Part shown: positions 42,972 through 55,915 of the stretch, piece by piece
How positions within the stretch are numbered: position 1 is the stretch's first letter
Layout of the letters: every line of letters starts with the position of its first letter
Assembly (NCBI GenBank): GCA_045837725.1
Contig: JBEWZL010000235.1
Coordinates: 62,001 to 126,000 of the forward strand
DNA length: 64,000 nucleotides
Reading direction: 5' to 3'
Source of the DNA: Vermamoeba vermiformis
Taxonomy: Eukaryota > Tubulinea > Echinamoebida
Notes under the pieces: model-generated
The model's input: only the letters and a program-made list of their open reading frames with translations
What the model was told of the DNA's origin: nothing
The model's database searches: none
Translations under genes and position numbers: made by a program

Positions 42972-44429
42972 TTATTTTTCTTGCTTTGGCTCGTTTTCAT
43001 CATTTTCCTCATTATCGATATCCTCGTCTTCTTTTTCCTTATCAGCTGCAATGCGTGCCTTTGAAATCGCTCGGAATTTTTCTCGCCTTTCAGCGGAGGC
43101 TCGTTGTCGTTCTTCTCTCGGTGGTAAATTTACAATAACTTCATTGCCTAGCTTACGATACTGAACTAAAAATGTCGTATGTGATACTGATCTGAATTTT
43201 GGATGAAATGACGGCAAGCTGACTTTCCAATCTCTATTCATTACTTCCGTCATTCGCTCTAAATAGAGCGGCAATTTCTTTTCTTCTCTTAATTCCTCCA
43301 TCATTACTACTTGCGTCTATTAATAGACTTTTAGCATCGATGTTACTTTAGCACGAGTAGTGTGAGTGGCAGTCTACTTACAACATTAGGTACGACACAG
43401 ACTATTGATGAGCCTGTCTTCAACAGCGAAGCTGCCTTTTCAAGAGCAAGCCTAAATCATACTAGTAAGTAACGATCACATTATATATAACGTCATTGAG
43501 ACTCACCAAGGCGACATCATGTCGAGAACACACGCGTCAAAAGGCTCTGAGATCTCGCAGTTATTTACATCCCCGACATAAAACCTGGATTAATTAGCAC
43601 AGTAATATGATACGATATATTACGCACTTAATATTATGTTCAGGATCCCAATTGTCAGCATTTTCTTTTGCCTTTTTACTAAACTCCTCGCGCACTTCAA
43701 AGCTATGGATTTCACCACGAGGAGCAACAGCGCGTGATAAAAATAGTGATAACATTCCTGAGCCTGAACCTGCTTCAAGAACTGCAAGCAAAATGCGTTA
43801 GTTCGAAATCAAGAAATGAACTCACGTTTCGTTACCTCTGTCTCCATTTTTCAGATCGAGCATTAACGCAATCGTGCCCATGTCTTTTGGATATGAAGGC
43901 GTGGCAACTCTATCTTTAGTAACAATATAATCCTCATATTCTAACCTTTTCACTAAATGTTTTTTTCCATCAACGTTCACAATGCCGCCATAGCCAGCCT
44001 AAGCTTAATTAGCTACCAATAATATTTTTATAAAGGTATTTACCTCGACTATATCTTTGTGATAAATTGGCACTGAGCCTGTTGGAACAGATTGGCGCTC
44101 TCGCAACTTGACAACCCATTCACGAGGCTTGTATAATGCCATTAGCATCACCTTATCTCCATATTTTGGTTTGACAAAGGATTTATCGTCTGGTCTCGTC
44201 AGTGTTGCAGAAATAACTGGTGGATCCCGATCGGTAACGTCATCAGCTTCTTCTTTGACCGAACAATATTTCTAAACACTTTGCATATTATTACATATTT
44301 ATCCAATTTTTTTAAAATTTTCCAGTCGCATACCCGCTGGCTGATCTCGAACACAGGCGATCTACCTGCTTTCTTCGGAACACACTTGCGAGTGCTTAAA
44401 CGCACGAACAAGCTTCGCCACTGGTGCAT
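42972..44429 (-). CDS. TRMT61B: mitochondrial tRNA (adenine-58-N1) methyltransferase
   Basis: Minus-strand, about seven exons from ATG 44,429. The first exon encodes a basic amphipathic presequence (MHQWRSLFVRLSTRKCVPKK), fitting mitochondrial import. Next come a small beta domain (VMLMALYKPREWVVKL near 44,110) and PSYPKDMGTIALMLDL. SAM motif I follows (LEAGSGSGMLSLFLSRAV, 43,760), then GEIHSFEVREEFSKKAKEN, characteristic of TRMT61B rather than cytosolic TRMT61A, which needs a TRMT6 partner. The Lys/Glu-rich tail after residue 300 is a species extension. It should form m1A58 in mitochondrial tRNAs. Its stop lies 3 bases from the end of the convergent aminotransferase gene. Confidence 0.85.
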
Positions 44430-44537
44430 TTGTGATAATATTATTCAAATGAAGAAAAACGCCGCAAACGCAAAACAAAACAGCAACTTTCGGAGTGGTG
44501 TCGCGCAGAAAATCGGCACTTTGAGTGGTGTGTGTTT

Positions 44538-44563
44538 GCACTCATGGTCTAGGGGCATGATGT
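44538..44563 (+). repeat. 26-nt copy of the tRNA-Gly 5' part
   Basis: GCACTCATGGTCTAGGGGCATGATGT is repeated exactly at 44,607-44,632, the acceptor arm, D-arm and box A of the tRNA gene. The copy then diverges and has no anticodon or T arm, so it is a truncated duplicate 69 bp upstream. Confidence 0.85.
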
Positions 44564-44606
44564 GCGCCATGACATGCTGTCTTTCAGTCTGAGCAAAATC
44601 AACAAG

Positions 44607-44677
44607 GCACTCATGGTCTAGGGGCATGATGTCCGCCTGCCACGCGGGCGACCCGGGTTCGATTCCCGGTGAGTGCA
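44607..44677 (+). tRNA. tRNA-Gly (anticodon GCC)
   Basis: A 71-nt cloverleaf with a 7-bp acceptor stem (GCACTCA/TGAGTGC), discriminator A at 44,677, box A TGGTCTAGGGG, box B GGTTCGATTCC, anticodon loop CTGCCAC with GCC at 44,639-44,641. No intron. Followed within a few bases by TTTTTTT (44,681-44,687), a pol III terminator. Confidence 0.95.
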
Positions 44678-45005
44678 TTCTTTTTTTGCTTTTTGCTCGT
44701 TCTCCCTGTTGTGCTGGGCCTGCTAAACCAGGCTTCGATCAACGCTTTCTTCCTCTTTGCTGCTCGTTGCCAAGACCAGAGTTGGTGCTTCCCATTCGCA
44801 AAACCTTGTACGTTTTTTGTTCACAAAACTGACTTCTTGCTGACCAGCACCACAAACAAGGCTCGAATATTACTATGGACGGTTTGGTAGTCAATCATTG
44901 CTCGGAGCGCGCGTTCTTCAACAGAGTTATTCTTGGTGGTAAGACGGATCTACATCGGAATACTTTACCTCGTGATGGGTGGACGAGTTGATACACATAA
45001 TAATT
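44678..45005. other. intergenic: pol III terminator, then nothing certain
   Basis: Begins with the T-run ending tRNA transcription. Two small frames exist (a 73-codon frame from a GTG at 44,669 that overlaps the tRNA, and a 39-codon frame from ATG 44,875), neither with support. Confidence 0.3.
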
Positions 45006-46146
45006 ATGGATCAGAAAAATGCTAAAACTAGTATAATTCATCTGTCCCAAGCGATTTTATTGGAGCGAAAGAATATTTTTGAACTTTTCCCGATTTATTT
45101 ATTAACTACGTAATTAGATTTTCAGCTTATAGACGCACAATCGCCGGTAGATTATTCTAATCAACACATTATTGGTGCTCAAAATATTAACCTGAGCAGC
45201 GATGCCCTGGAAAAGGATTTTGCAGCACTCCTGCGCAGCTGCTATGCTGAACGAAAGGTATGTTGATCATAATATGGCAAACAGTTACTTACGAAGTCTA
45301 ATTAACGAACCGCAGGATCAAATTCTGATTTACACGAAGAAATTTGATGACAGCAAAGAGGACGTCCAGAAGCTGATTGATGTTATAGCGAAGACCAAAA
45401 CTAGAATCGTGTCAATATTACAAGACGATTTTGAACAATTTGCGAAGCATTATCCGTTCTTGGTAACAGAATCGAAGAAACCATCCCCAAAGTACGAATT
45501 CAGTTGGTACTTTACTCTAGCTTAGTCTGCTAACAATATCTTTAAGGGAAGACGAAGATAGTATGATTAGCGACGACGAAGACAACTTTGAGTCCTCTGA
45601 ACACATTTACCCGTGTCACGTGCACGATCACATCTTCTTGGGCAGTGAATTCATCGCGAGTCAGTTACCCGTCTTGCAGCACTTGAAAATAACGTACGAT
45701 AACTTCCCAATACTCAAATATGGACGGTGTACTAAGTTTGGCTTCTTAGGCATATCTTAAACGTGACACACGAGTGCAAGAACTACTTTGAAGAATCAAC
45801 TGAATACAAAGTTACATATCACCGATTCAAGATTCACGACAAAGAGAGCGAGGACTTATTGAGTGGCTTGAAGGAATGTCTGAATTTCATCGGTAAGTTT
45901 CGCTAGTGCCTCGTGTCAAGTTTGACATTTGACGTAGATGCCGCTGTTAGCAACAATGGCAGAGTCTTGGTACACTGTGCACAGGGAAGATCGAGGTCGC
46001 CGTCGATAGTAATTGCCTATCTCATGCATACACACCATATGTCGTACAAAGAGGCATATGACTTGGTTAGAGAATCACGTGACTACTTGCACATAAACGA
46101 CGGGTTTGTAAGGCAATTGAACGAACTTGAATCGGAACTTAAATAA
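45006..46146 (+). CDS. rhodanese-like / dual-specificity phosphatase (MAP-kinase phosphatase type)
   Basis: Start placed at ATG 45,006 (MDQKNAKTSIIHLSQAILLERK). The first half is a rhodanese-like domain (LIDAQSPVDYSNQHIIGAQNI, near 45,126) and carries no catalytic Cys in the expected loop. The second half (IFLGSEFIASQ near 45,640 onward) is a dual-specificity phosphatase with the active-site loop VHCAQGRSRS (45,974-46,003). The order rhodanese-then-DSP is that of MAP-kinase phosphatases, which dephosphorylate Thr and Tyr of MAP kinases. Exon joins fit GT-AG except the first, where no GT donor fits between ERKN and LIDAQ. Confidence 0.75.
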
Positions 46147-46313
46147 TTTGACGACCTTGTATATGAACGATTTACTAATGTACATATAAAACATTGTAAC
46201 AATTTCCATTCTTGTCGATCCGTTTGAAATTTCTTGGAGGTATTTTTATTTCGCAGTCCACATTTCCTTTGCGAGTATTGTGATCTTGAATTTGTAAACA
46301 CTACCACATAAGC

Positions 46314-48197
<1,884 letters not shown>

Positions 48198-48278
48198 GAA
48201 TATAAATCACTACTATCAATTTTTATTACAATCTGTGCGGCACTGAACCTTTTGACGTTCAAAGATGTCAAATTTTTT

Positions 48279-50346
48279 TTACCGTTGTCGCTGGTTGATT
48301 CTAAATTTGAATCGAATGAAGAAAATTGCGAACACAATCCATGCACCAAGAATAACTGCCAGCAACACCGCTCCGACTGCCCACGCCCATGGTTCAATTG
48401 TAAGTGTTTGTTGGTCGCTTGGTTCAAGTGGATCTGGTACTGGTACCTCCGGTGCAAAAGTGATAGGTATTGTTGGATCACCGAAATAATCAACAGATTG
48501 CATTGGCTCTGGAGTGTATGGAGGCACCAATAAGTGATAAGGAATTTCCAATACAGTGGCGTATGTGGCTGAGTCCGTTTTCAAAGGCCAAGTGAAGTAT
48601 CGACCTGACGGATCTACTTGTGGTCTGATGCGTATTGCTGGGTTATCATAGGTACTTAAGGTTGTTGGTGATAGAGCTAGTACACCCGATGGTGATGAGG
48701 TTAATCTAAAAGCAAAGCGAGCATTTAACAAAAGCGCAGCATATCAGTGCGTTGTGACATAATTCTACGTACTTAAAGCACATGATTTCGTTTCTACGAG
48801 AGTATTCAAGAGCCTTGTAAATATCCGTCTCATTGACATTATAGCCACCACCGCAAGCCCACTGTTGCTCCAAAGGCACACCGTCTTTCGCATTGCGCCA
48901 CGTGAGTTCAGTTGGACCACTTACTGTGCAAGCATAAGCATTAAACCATTGGGTTAAATTTGATGATTGACTTACAGGGATCGTTATTTGCAAAGACCAG
49001 ATTTCGTGTGTTGGTGTCTGAAAATGTAAAAGCGTAAACCAAGTAGCCTCCCAATGCGACGATCGATTCGCTGGCTGTTGCTTTGTCCAATCCTGCATAA
49101 TTACTAAAAATGGAAAGATCTATTAGTTTCGACCCACACGTATTATTAAGTAGGGCGTTTCATGCTTACTATTCTGCAATAATAATAGACCGATAACCAA
49201 CATCCCATGTGCCATCAATAAATTCGTAGCCTTTGCTCTCAACGATTTGTTCGGTCAGATCTGCCAACTTGACAATCCTTAATGTTCCATTCTTTGGGGC
49301 AGTTGAAGTATTCAAATATTTTTCTTGCACCACGAGATACTCTAAATATCAAACATTACAACCCAACGAATAGCGCAACAACACGGCATCGTACCTCCAG
49401 ATAGATCCAACTTGCAATTGATCATGTAATCTGCAGTACGGTTGATCAACATATTTCGGGTCGGTGTGGTGACGTAGCAGCCAATCGCTGTGTAGTTCAT
49501 CAGTTCGGTGAGCATAATCGAATGCACTTTGTCGTCGGCAGAAGAGCAAGCTTTAGATCCCTTAACATAGTAGTTTGACCCGTCACCTTTGGGGATAACG
49601 CGGTAGGGTTCGATTGAGTGTGCTTTCTCCGTAATTCCGACATTTGTTTGCATTGTCCACTAGTGATTACAAGTTAGCAGGATTTCCTCATCAAATAGAG
49701 CTAGAATGCTTCACGTACAACCCCACTCTAATTTGCGCAGGAGTCAAAAATTGACTTACCAGAACTCCATCAAAGTCCATCATATAAAGTCTGTAGGGAT
49801 CAGTGGAACTGAAGTAGTATTCAATTGGATTCCGCCGAAGAGGAAATACTTGACCACGATCCACAGTTTCGCCACTAGTCTTGTTAAAAGAATACAATTG
49901 GAGCTCCTGCTTCCACTTAAAATCGCCAACATATATGCGAATCAGATTCATGACAAGAAGTGTATCCAAGCCGTACGCCGCATTGATTACACTGGTTGCA
50001 AAAGGAAAGCTGCATTTGTCCGCCTTTAACATTTCGGAGTTCGGGGCTGAAGTAAAGGAAATAATTGTTAATATGCTGCATTGGTCCATTATTATAGTTG
50101 CCCTTGTAAAAGGACCGAAATAATTTAAAATTGAGACTCACTGCAGCCAGCATTTATTTGATAAATTGTTGTGCCATATGGTGAAAATAGTGTAATTGGC
50201 TGTCCGATAGCGGCTGGAACTGAAATTGATGTGTTTTCTTCTCGAATGGCCGGATCGAACGACAAATCTATGAAGCCACCTGCAGGTTGAGCCGAATAGC
50301 CGCCAATGACTGAAAGTGTAAACAATATTATAACAAGTCTGGCCAT
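48279..50346 (-). CDS. type I membrane protein with long extracellular region
   Basis: Minus-strand, about eight exons from ATG 50,346. A signal peptide (MARLVIILFTLSVIGGYSA) is followed by about 500 residues of extracellular sequence with scattered Cys, N-glycosylation sites and Asp/Asn-rich repeats (for example KWKQELQLYSFNKT near 49,900; ACGGGYNVNETDIYKAL near 48,840). A proline-rich stalk (PPYTPEPMQ... VPVPDPLEPSD) leads to a transmembrane helix (WAWAVGAVLLAVILGAWIVF, near 48,370) and a short basic tail RFKFRINQRQR. I recognise no family. It is divergent to the next gene, 97 bp away, also a type I membrane protein, so the pair may share a promoter. Confidence 0.75.
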
Positions 50347-50443
50347 TCTATTCCTCTTAGTGGTAAAAAAAAGATTTTGTACGCGTACAACAAAAATTTT
50401 ACGCACTTTTACACCTGAGCAGTTTTATAAATCGGCTCGCATT

Positions 50444-52264
50444 ATGTACAACACGAGAGGCTTATTAATACTCATAATATTCATATTAGCATATTCTGAC
50501 GGGCAACAATCACAATGCGACAGTGGTTATTGCAATTACGACCAAAAAATTTTCTGCGATCTCGGAATATGCTGCGATAATCGATGCACCGACCCTAGAT
50601 CTCCGCTGCTCAAAACACAAGATAAAGGAGAAAACTGTTCAAGCTGTCAAGCATGCAAAGGCAACCTTTGCTGCGATAAGGGTGTTTGTGCAGACGCCTG
50701 CGCAACCGATCGAGGCGAATATAAGTGCGGATGTAATACAGATGACGACTGTAACTTGCAATGGATTTCTGGATCGACCTACGTTTGCGTCCAAAATCAA
50801 GTAAGAAGAATTTTTTTGAGATACAAAAAACATTTTAACGTTTATAAATATTAGTGTCTTCAAAAAGCTCGGCATATGGATACTTGCGTAGATGACTCGC
50901 AATGCAGTGATGGTTTTAAGTTTGGAAGGTTAAAATGTTTGGATGATCCAGTAACGAACAAAAAAAGGTGTATGGTAGGTGCAAAACTGGACGAACCGTG
51001 CGAAAATTACGGAAATCGCCAAGAGTAAGTCGTATTGTTAATGCTGGTGGTGAAGGACCTCACAAATTATTTTAAGTGTTTGCGATCCTACGCCAGAAAA
51101 CGAATGGTCTTATTGTTTTAATGGAACTTGCACTGCATTACCTAAAGAGGGTGAGCCTTGCAGCGTATCATACATCAAAAACTATCCTTGTGCTCATCCT
51201 TGGTTGACTTGCATTCGAGGTAAATTTTTATCTGAAACTGGATGCGTTCTTTTGTCAACCAATGCTTACGTACATAATTAGGCGTATGTCAAGAACACTT
51301 CAGTGCACCTTTAGATGCAGATTGCAATGGCCCTACACAATGCGAACTACCGTTAGTTTGCAATAGCACGAACAAAAGCACATGTGAGTACAGTACTTCG
51401 AACCAGAAAAAATCAAAATTAAACCTGAAATTTATAAAGTCGTGGAATGGCAACATGGAAATGGGACTTGTTCTTTACCTTCATTTGACACTCCGTGTAA
51501 GCAAACAAGTGGCAATTGTGAGCGCGAGATCCAAAAGTGCGGTTGCAAAGAGTGAGTTTGTGTGTGAAACGCTTAAATTCCTAATATGGCTAACACGATC
51601 ATCCACTCAGCGAAATCCCTGTTTGCCTCCAGAAGCCGGTGACCAATCAGTGCAATTCTGCGTACAAAGCGCTTCGGCTTTGTGCCAGTCAGACGCAATG
51701 CATGCCACCATTCTACAGCGCTTTCGGCTGGCTGGAACGACGTGGTGCTGACTCTTGTTTGCAAGAGTTCTGCAAGCAACAGCTCATCGAGTTCTATTGT
51801 TGCTACTCCTGCGACAGTTTGGTGTGTAAGTTCATTTTGGTCGGAATATTATTTGCAACCAATGAACTGATCGAGTTCCAAATTTAGTGAAAGGATTGAA
51901 ATGCTACGAAAATCCTCGCACTTTTGACGAGCCAAACTGTTGTGCCGGAGATGTCGCTTGTTACGCCTCAATAGCTGCAAATACTGAGCAACAACGTCTG
52001 TACTGTCAAAATGCATCGGAAGTGGTCGTAATTATTCCACCATTGGCTCCAATTGGCGGTGACACTGGCAACAGTGGTGTCGATTACAATGCATTGATTA
52101 CGACGATTGGTTTGATAATTGGCCTGGCGATTGGTGGTGCATTCTTTGGAATCTATTATTGGCGCAAGAAAGCTGAGTATGAACAGATCAGATCTTGGCA
52201 AGATGACAGTGCGAATCCGGCTGCAACTCAGATGCAACCCGTAGGAGTTTCTATAGGAAATTAA
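50444..52264 (+). CDS. Cys-rich type I membrane protein
   Basis: ATG 50,444, signal peptide MYNTRGLLILIIFILAYSDG, then about 400 residues packed with Cys in dickkopf/EGF-like spacing (for example CNYDQKIFCDLGICCDNRC; CQACKGNLCCDKGVCADAC). A transmembrane helix follows (ALITTIGLIIGLAIGGAFFGIYYW near 52,090-52,160), with a short cytoplasmic tail (RKKAEYEQIRSW...). Similar repeated Cys-rich surface proteins occur in slime moulds and holozoan protists. No enzyme motif. Divergent to the preceding membrane-protein gene. Exon joins near 51,550-51,620 are less sure. Confidence 0.72.
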
Positions 52265-52285
52265 ATTTTAATATTTCTTGGTCTA

Positions 52286-52462
52286 TGTACGTACTTTCAG
52301 CGGCACGCAATTGATTCTCCAATTCACGGGCACGAGTCTCGAGGCTGCGAGATTGATTTTGAGCTTGTTGTAGTTGAGTTTCAAGCTGTTTGATTTGAGC
52401 GGCATTGGTTGTTAGCGGTGATGGCTTGAGTTTGGGCAGTGCTCAAGCTCGCCAATTTGTTG
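52286..52462 (+). repeat. duplicated fragment of the coiled-coil/WH2 gene (source 54,255-54,432)
   Basis: About 177 bp with roughly 95% identity at the start, decreasing toward the end, to an exon of the neighbouring minus-strand gene; same orientation on the chromosome. It starts at the splice-acceptor side of that exon, so intron-edge DNA was copied as well. Confidence 0.85.
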
Positions 52463-52529
52463 TGATTGTTATGACGCTGTTAATTAGTGTAAATAATTAT
52501 TTTTTTTGGTGTCGGTTGGGGAGTTTGCC

Positions 52530-52654
52530 GCAGTGCCTCAACAACAGACTGCACTCGCGCTGTCGTTGAAAAGATCGACTCGTTGTGGAAATAAGAATAT
52601 AAATCACCTACCATCAATTTTTATTACAATCTGTGCGACATTGACGTTCAAAGA
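52530..52654 (+). repeat. duplicated fragment of the LYS12 3' end (source about 48,133-48,265)
   Basis: About 125 bp matching the last LYS12 codons, its stop and 3' flank (AATAAGAATATAAATCAC), with a few differences and one small gap. The copied stretch now abuts the stop codon of the minus-strand WH2 gene, so it may serve as 3' flank on that strand. Confidence 0.88.
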
Positions 52655-52656
52655 GG

Positions 52657-55577
52657 CTATTTCTTGACACTTTTGAGCTTCTTTAACTGGGCCATAGCTT
52701 GACTGGCAATGGAATCATTGGCTGAGGGCGTTCCTAATGACATTATTCATGTTAGTGCCTGTCATTCAAAGGCCTTAAAAGTCTTACTTGGTGAAGCACT
52801 ACCCGATGGACCACTGCCACTGGGAGCCGCGCCACCGCCGCCACTGTTCGATACAACAGGCTTGCTCTTATCAACAGTCTGTGCCTTCTTCAACTTGTTC
52901 TTGTTGAAGCCTGAAATGCCTGCTAACAGCCCTGATCGATCACCGCCACCAGAGGGCATGGGTGCACTCTGAGAGCACTATTAGAGTCGCATATTGGCAG
53001 AGAGTTGAGTTACTTTGACATACCTCCGAGACTGACACGCTTGGTGGTGGGGGAGGAGCAGGGGCGGACGGTGGTGGGGGAGGTGGAGGAGCACCGATTG
53101 AGGGGTTAGGTGAGGCTGAAAATTACGTTAGCTTAGGGTGCCAATAGAAGTGTGACAAGTATCATACGAGGAGGAGGAGCGGAGACAGTGACAGTGGGTG
53201 AAATGACTTGGCTGACTGGACGTGGTGAGGGTGGACTCGCTGCAACTTGTTGTGCGGCTTTAGCGGCTCTGTCCTCGGCCTAGGACACAATTTTGTTAGT
53301 ACACTCTCTGCATTGTACTCCTCATTGAATACTTACAGCCCTCGCTCTGTCTTCAGCATTACGAGCTCGATCTTCGGCCTACACAACAAGAAAATTAGTA
53401 TGTAACTGGTGCTAGTAATTAAGTACGTACAGTGCGAGTGTTGTTCTCGGCTTGGCGCAATGAGTTCTCCAAGGTCTGCACTCGACTCTCCAAGTTTGAA
53501 ATGTTTTCCTTGAGCTTGCGTTCGTTGTCTTCATAGGCCTTGACATTGACTTGAGGTTGCACGGGCTGAACTGGAGCTGGTGTCGCTGCTGCTTTTTTCA
53601 ACTTTTCTTCGGCATCGCGAGCTCTATTTTCAGCCTAGCAAACCCAAATAATTAAAGTTTGCGGGACTAATTGGCACACTTACATTTCGCAACTTCTCTT
53701 CCAGTTGAGTTAATTGTTGCTCGTATTGTTTGAGACTCTCGGTAGCTTGCGTTGTGCTTTGTTTTTGCAGCTGTTGCACTTGTTCGAGAGTTTTTTGTGT
53801 TTGTGCAAGTTTATCTTCCGCTTGTCTGATCGGGCAGAAAATGTTAGCGCAAATATTTGACACGTGCCGCAAGAATGAATACCTCGCTCTGCTCTCAGCT
53901 TGCACGACTTGGTTCTGCAATTGTTGCTGTTGTTGTGACACGGTGCCAGTGCTTTGTTGGACACGCAGCTCAGCAGCGCGGAGATTGTCTTCGAGCTCAC
54001 GGATCTTGGTCTCGCGTTGTGACACGACGGTCTCGTTGGTTTTGAGCTGTTGTTGCAGTGTTTGAACTTGACTTAATTGCTGTTGCAGCTTTGCTTCAGT
54101 GTCGCGCAACTTCACTTCCAAATCACGTGCTCGTTGTTCGAACTGCGTCGACTGCGAGTTCTGCTGCTGCGATGATTGGCTTAGTTTGGTCTCGGACTCA
54201 CGTGCCTTGGCTAAATTAGCCAGTTAGAATAATAGTCAATCAACAAAAATCTATTGTACGTACTTTCAGCGGCACGCAATTGATTCTCCAATTCACGGGC
54301 ACGAGTCTCAAGGCTGCGAGATTGATTTTGAGCTTGTTGTAGCTGAGTTTCAAGCTGTTTGATTTGAGCAGCATTGTTGTTGTTAGCAGTGCTGGTTTGA
54401 GGTTGTGCAGTGCTCAAGCTCGCCAATTTGTTCTCAGCCAATCGCCACTTTTCCTCGTATTGTTTAGCCAGTGCCTCCGCTTCAATGGACCTCTTCTCGA
54501 GGGCACTCAATTGTGCAGTCGTGTTCAAATTCTGCGAGAACTTGCCTTGAAATTCACGCAACTTCTCTTCAGCTGTCCGAGCACGTGCTTCATGTTCTTT
54601 GGCCGTGGTTTCTAATTGACGCAACACGTTCAGTTGTTTGGACTCAATCTCGCGCAATCTACCCTCAGTCACACGTTGCTTATCCTCGGCCTCTCTATCA
54701 ATGAATCGGTGTTAGTACTGCCCCGTTACGTATTCACGTGTCAAAGTGTCACTTTTTTTGACACGTACCTCGCTTTCTGTTCAGCAACTCGGACCTTGTC
54801 TTCCATTTGTTTGATTTGTGCTGAGTGCACGTTATTGCTGTTTGAAGCAGGGGTTGAGCTATTAACGCTCGTTGTTCTATTTAAGCCAGGGCTCGTAACA
54901 CTATTCGTTCTAACGAAACCTGTGGCTGGTTTAGCGGATGGAGCGGGTGTTGTATTTTGCTGAGCGAATCCGTACTGCTTTTCAGCTGCTTTAATCTTTG
55001 CTGCAGTTTCATCCAAATCCGCTTGAATTTTTTCAAATTGAAGATCCAGATCATTTTTCACCTATCAAAGAGTATTAAAAAGAGGTCGAAGTTTTGACTG
55101 CTATTTTGGAATTTATTGTATAATCATGAACTAGATACGTGACGTGTATTCATGATCAATCATATAAAGTTACTCACTGGTGGAGCGCCTGCAGTCCTGT
55201 CTGCGCAAGAGAAATTTCAGTAAGGATATTTGATCTGAAAATCTTTTTCGAGTATCTACCAAATAAAATTTTCTACATGCCTCAAAATTGGTCATGTTAT
55301 TGGATATTCGAATTTCTATGATCAGCTTTTTTATAATTAATTTTTGATTTTAATTGACATTTTTTTGGCAGATCCTCGACTATTTCGCGGTAGTAAGACT
55401 TACTGGCTTTGCCCTCCTGCACCAGCTTATCGATGTCGATTCCCAATCCCTGTTTATGGATCGATCGTAAAAATTCTGCCTCATCCATCTCGTCTGGTGT
55501 GTTGTCAAAAAAGATAAAAGGATTGTTTCAGCTCTTTGCTGCTCAAAGACACCAACCCGCATCATTCTGGTTCTCAT
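52657..55577 (-). CDS. coiled-coil, polyproline and WH2-domain actin regulator
   Basis: Minus-strand, about 13 exons, stop at 52,657-52,659. Start is either ATG 55,577 or a nearby ATG (MDEAEFLRSIHKQGLG at 55,488 belongs to the same frame after a short intron). Central part (54,720-53,270): several hundred residues of heptad coiled coil made of short exons ending ...AE, giving repeated AEDRAR / RELENQLRAAE modules. Next comes a polyproline stretch (PPPPPPPSAPAPPPPP, 53,090-53,040) and a WH2 motif (RSGLLAGISGFNKNKLKKA, near 52,930), the actin-monomer-binding element. The combination resembles actin nucleation-promoting or elongation factors (WASP/WAVE/VASP-style), working with profilin through polyproline. 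The N-terminal region is not recognised. Confidence 0.75.
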
Positions 55578-55915
55578 TAATCTAAGAGTGTAAAGGAGGT
55601 GCTGTATAAACTGATGGCGTTTCGCACTGGCAGTTTTACCTGCGAACTACGGAGATCGCAAAAAAGAACCAAAATAAATGGCCGTTAGAGAGTGTTATTA
55701 TTACCTGCAGATCAGTCAATACTGTTCCCACTTCTCGAGTGGCGCTCCGAAGTGCTACGTCAGTGACCTCAATGTTATGTTTATTCGCCGGCGAATTTAT
55801 TTCATTTTTCTTTCATCGCATCAAAGAGTAACACGCAGAAGTGAATATTATTACTGTTGGTAGGGTAAGTCTTACTCTTCCGTGGATCCACAGTCTAACG
55901 GCTAACGGTCAGATC

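Noticed and set aside
42972-44429. Cytosolic TRMT61A
   Set aside because: The presequence and the SFEVREEFSKKAKEN-type block fit the mitochondrial TRMT61B branch better.
44669-44890. 73-residue secreted-looking ORF overlapping the tRNA
   Set aside because: It starts at GTG within the tRNA gene and has no support beyond a hydrophobic start.
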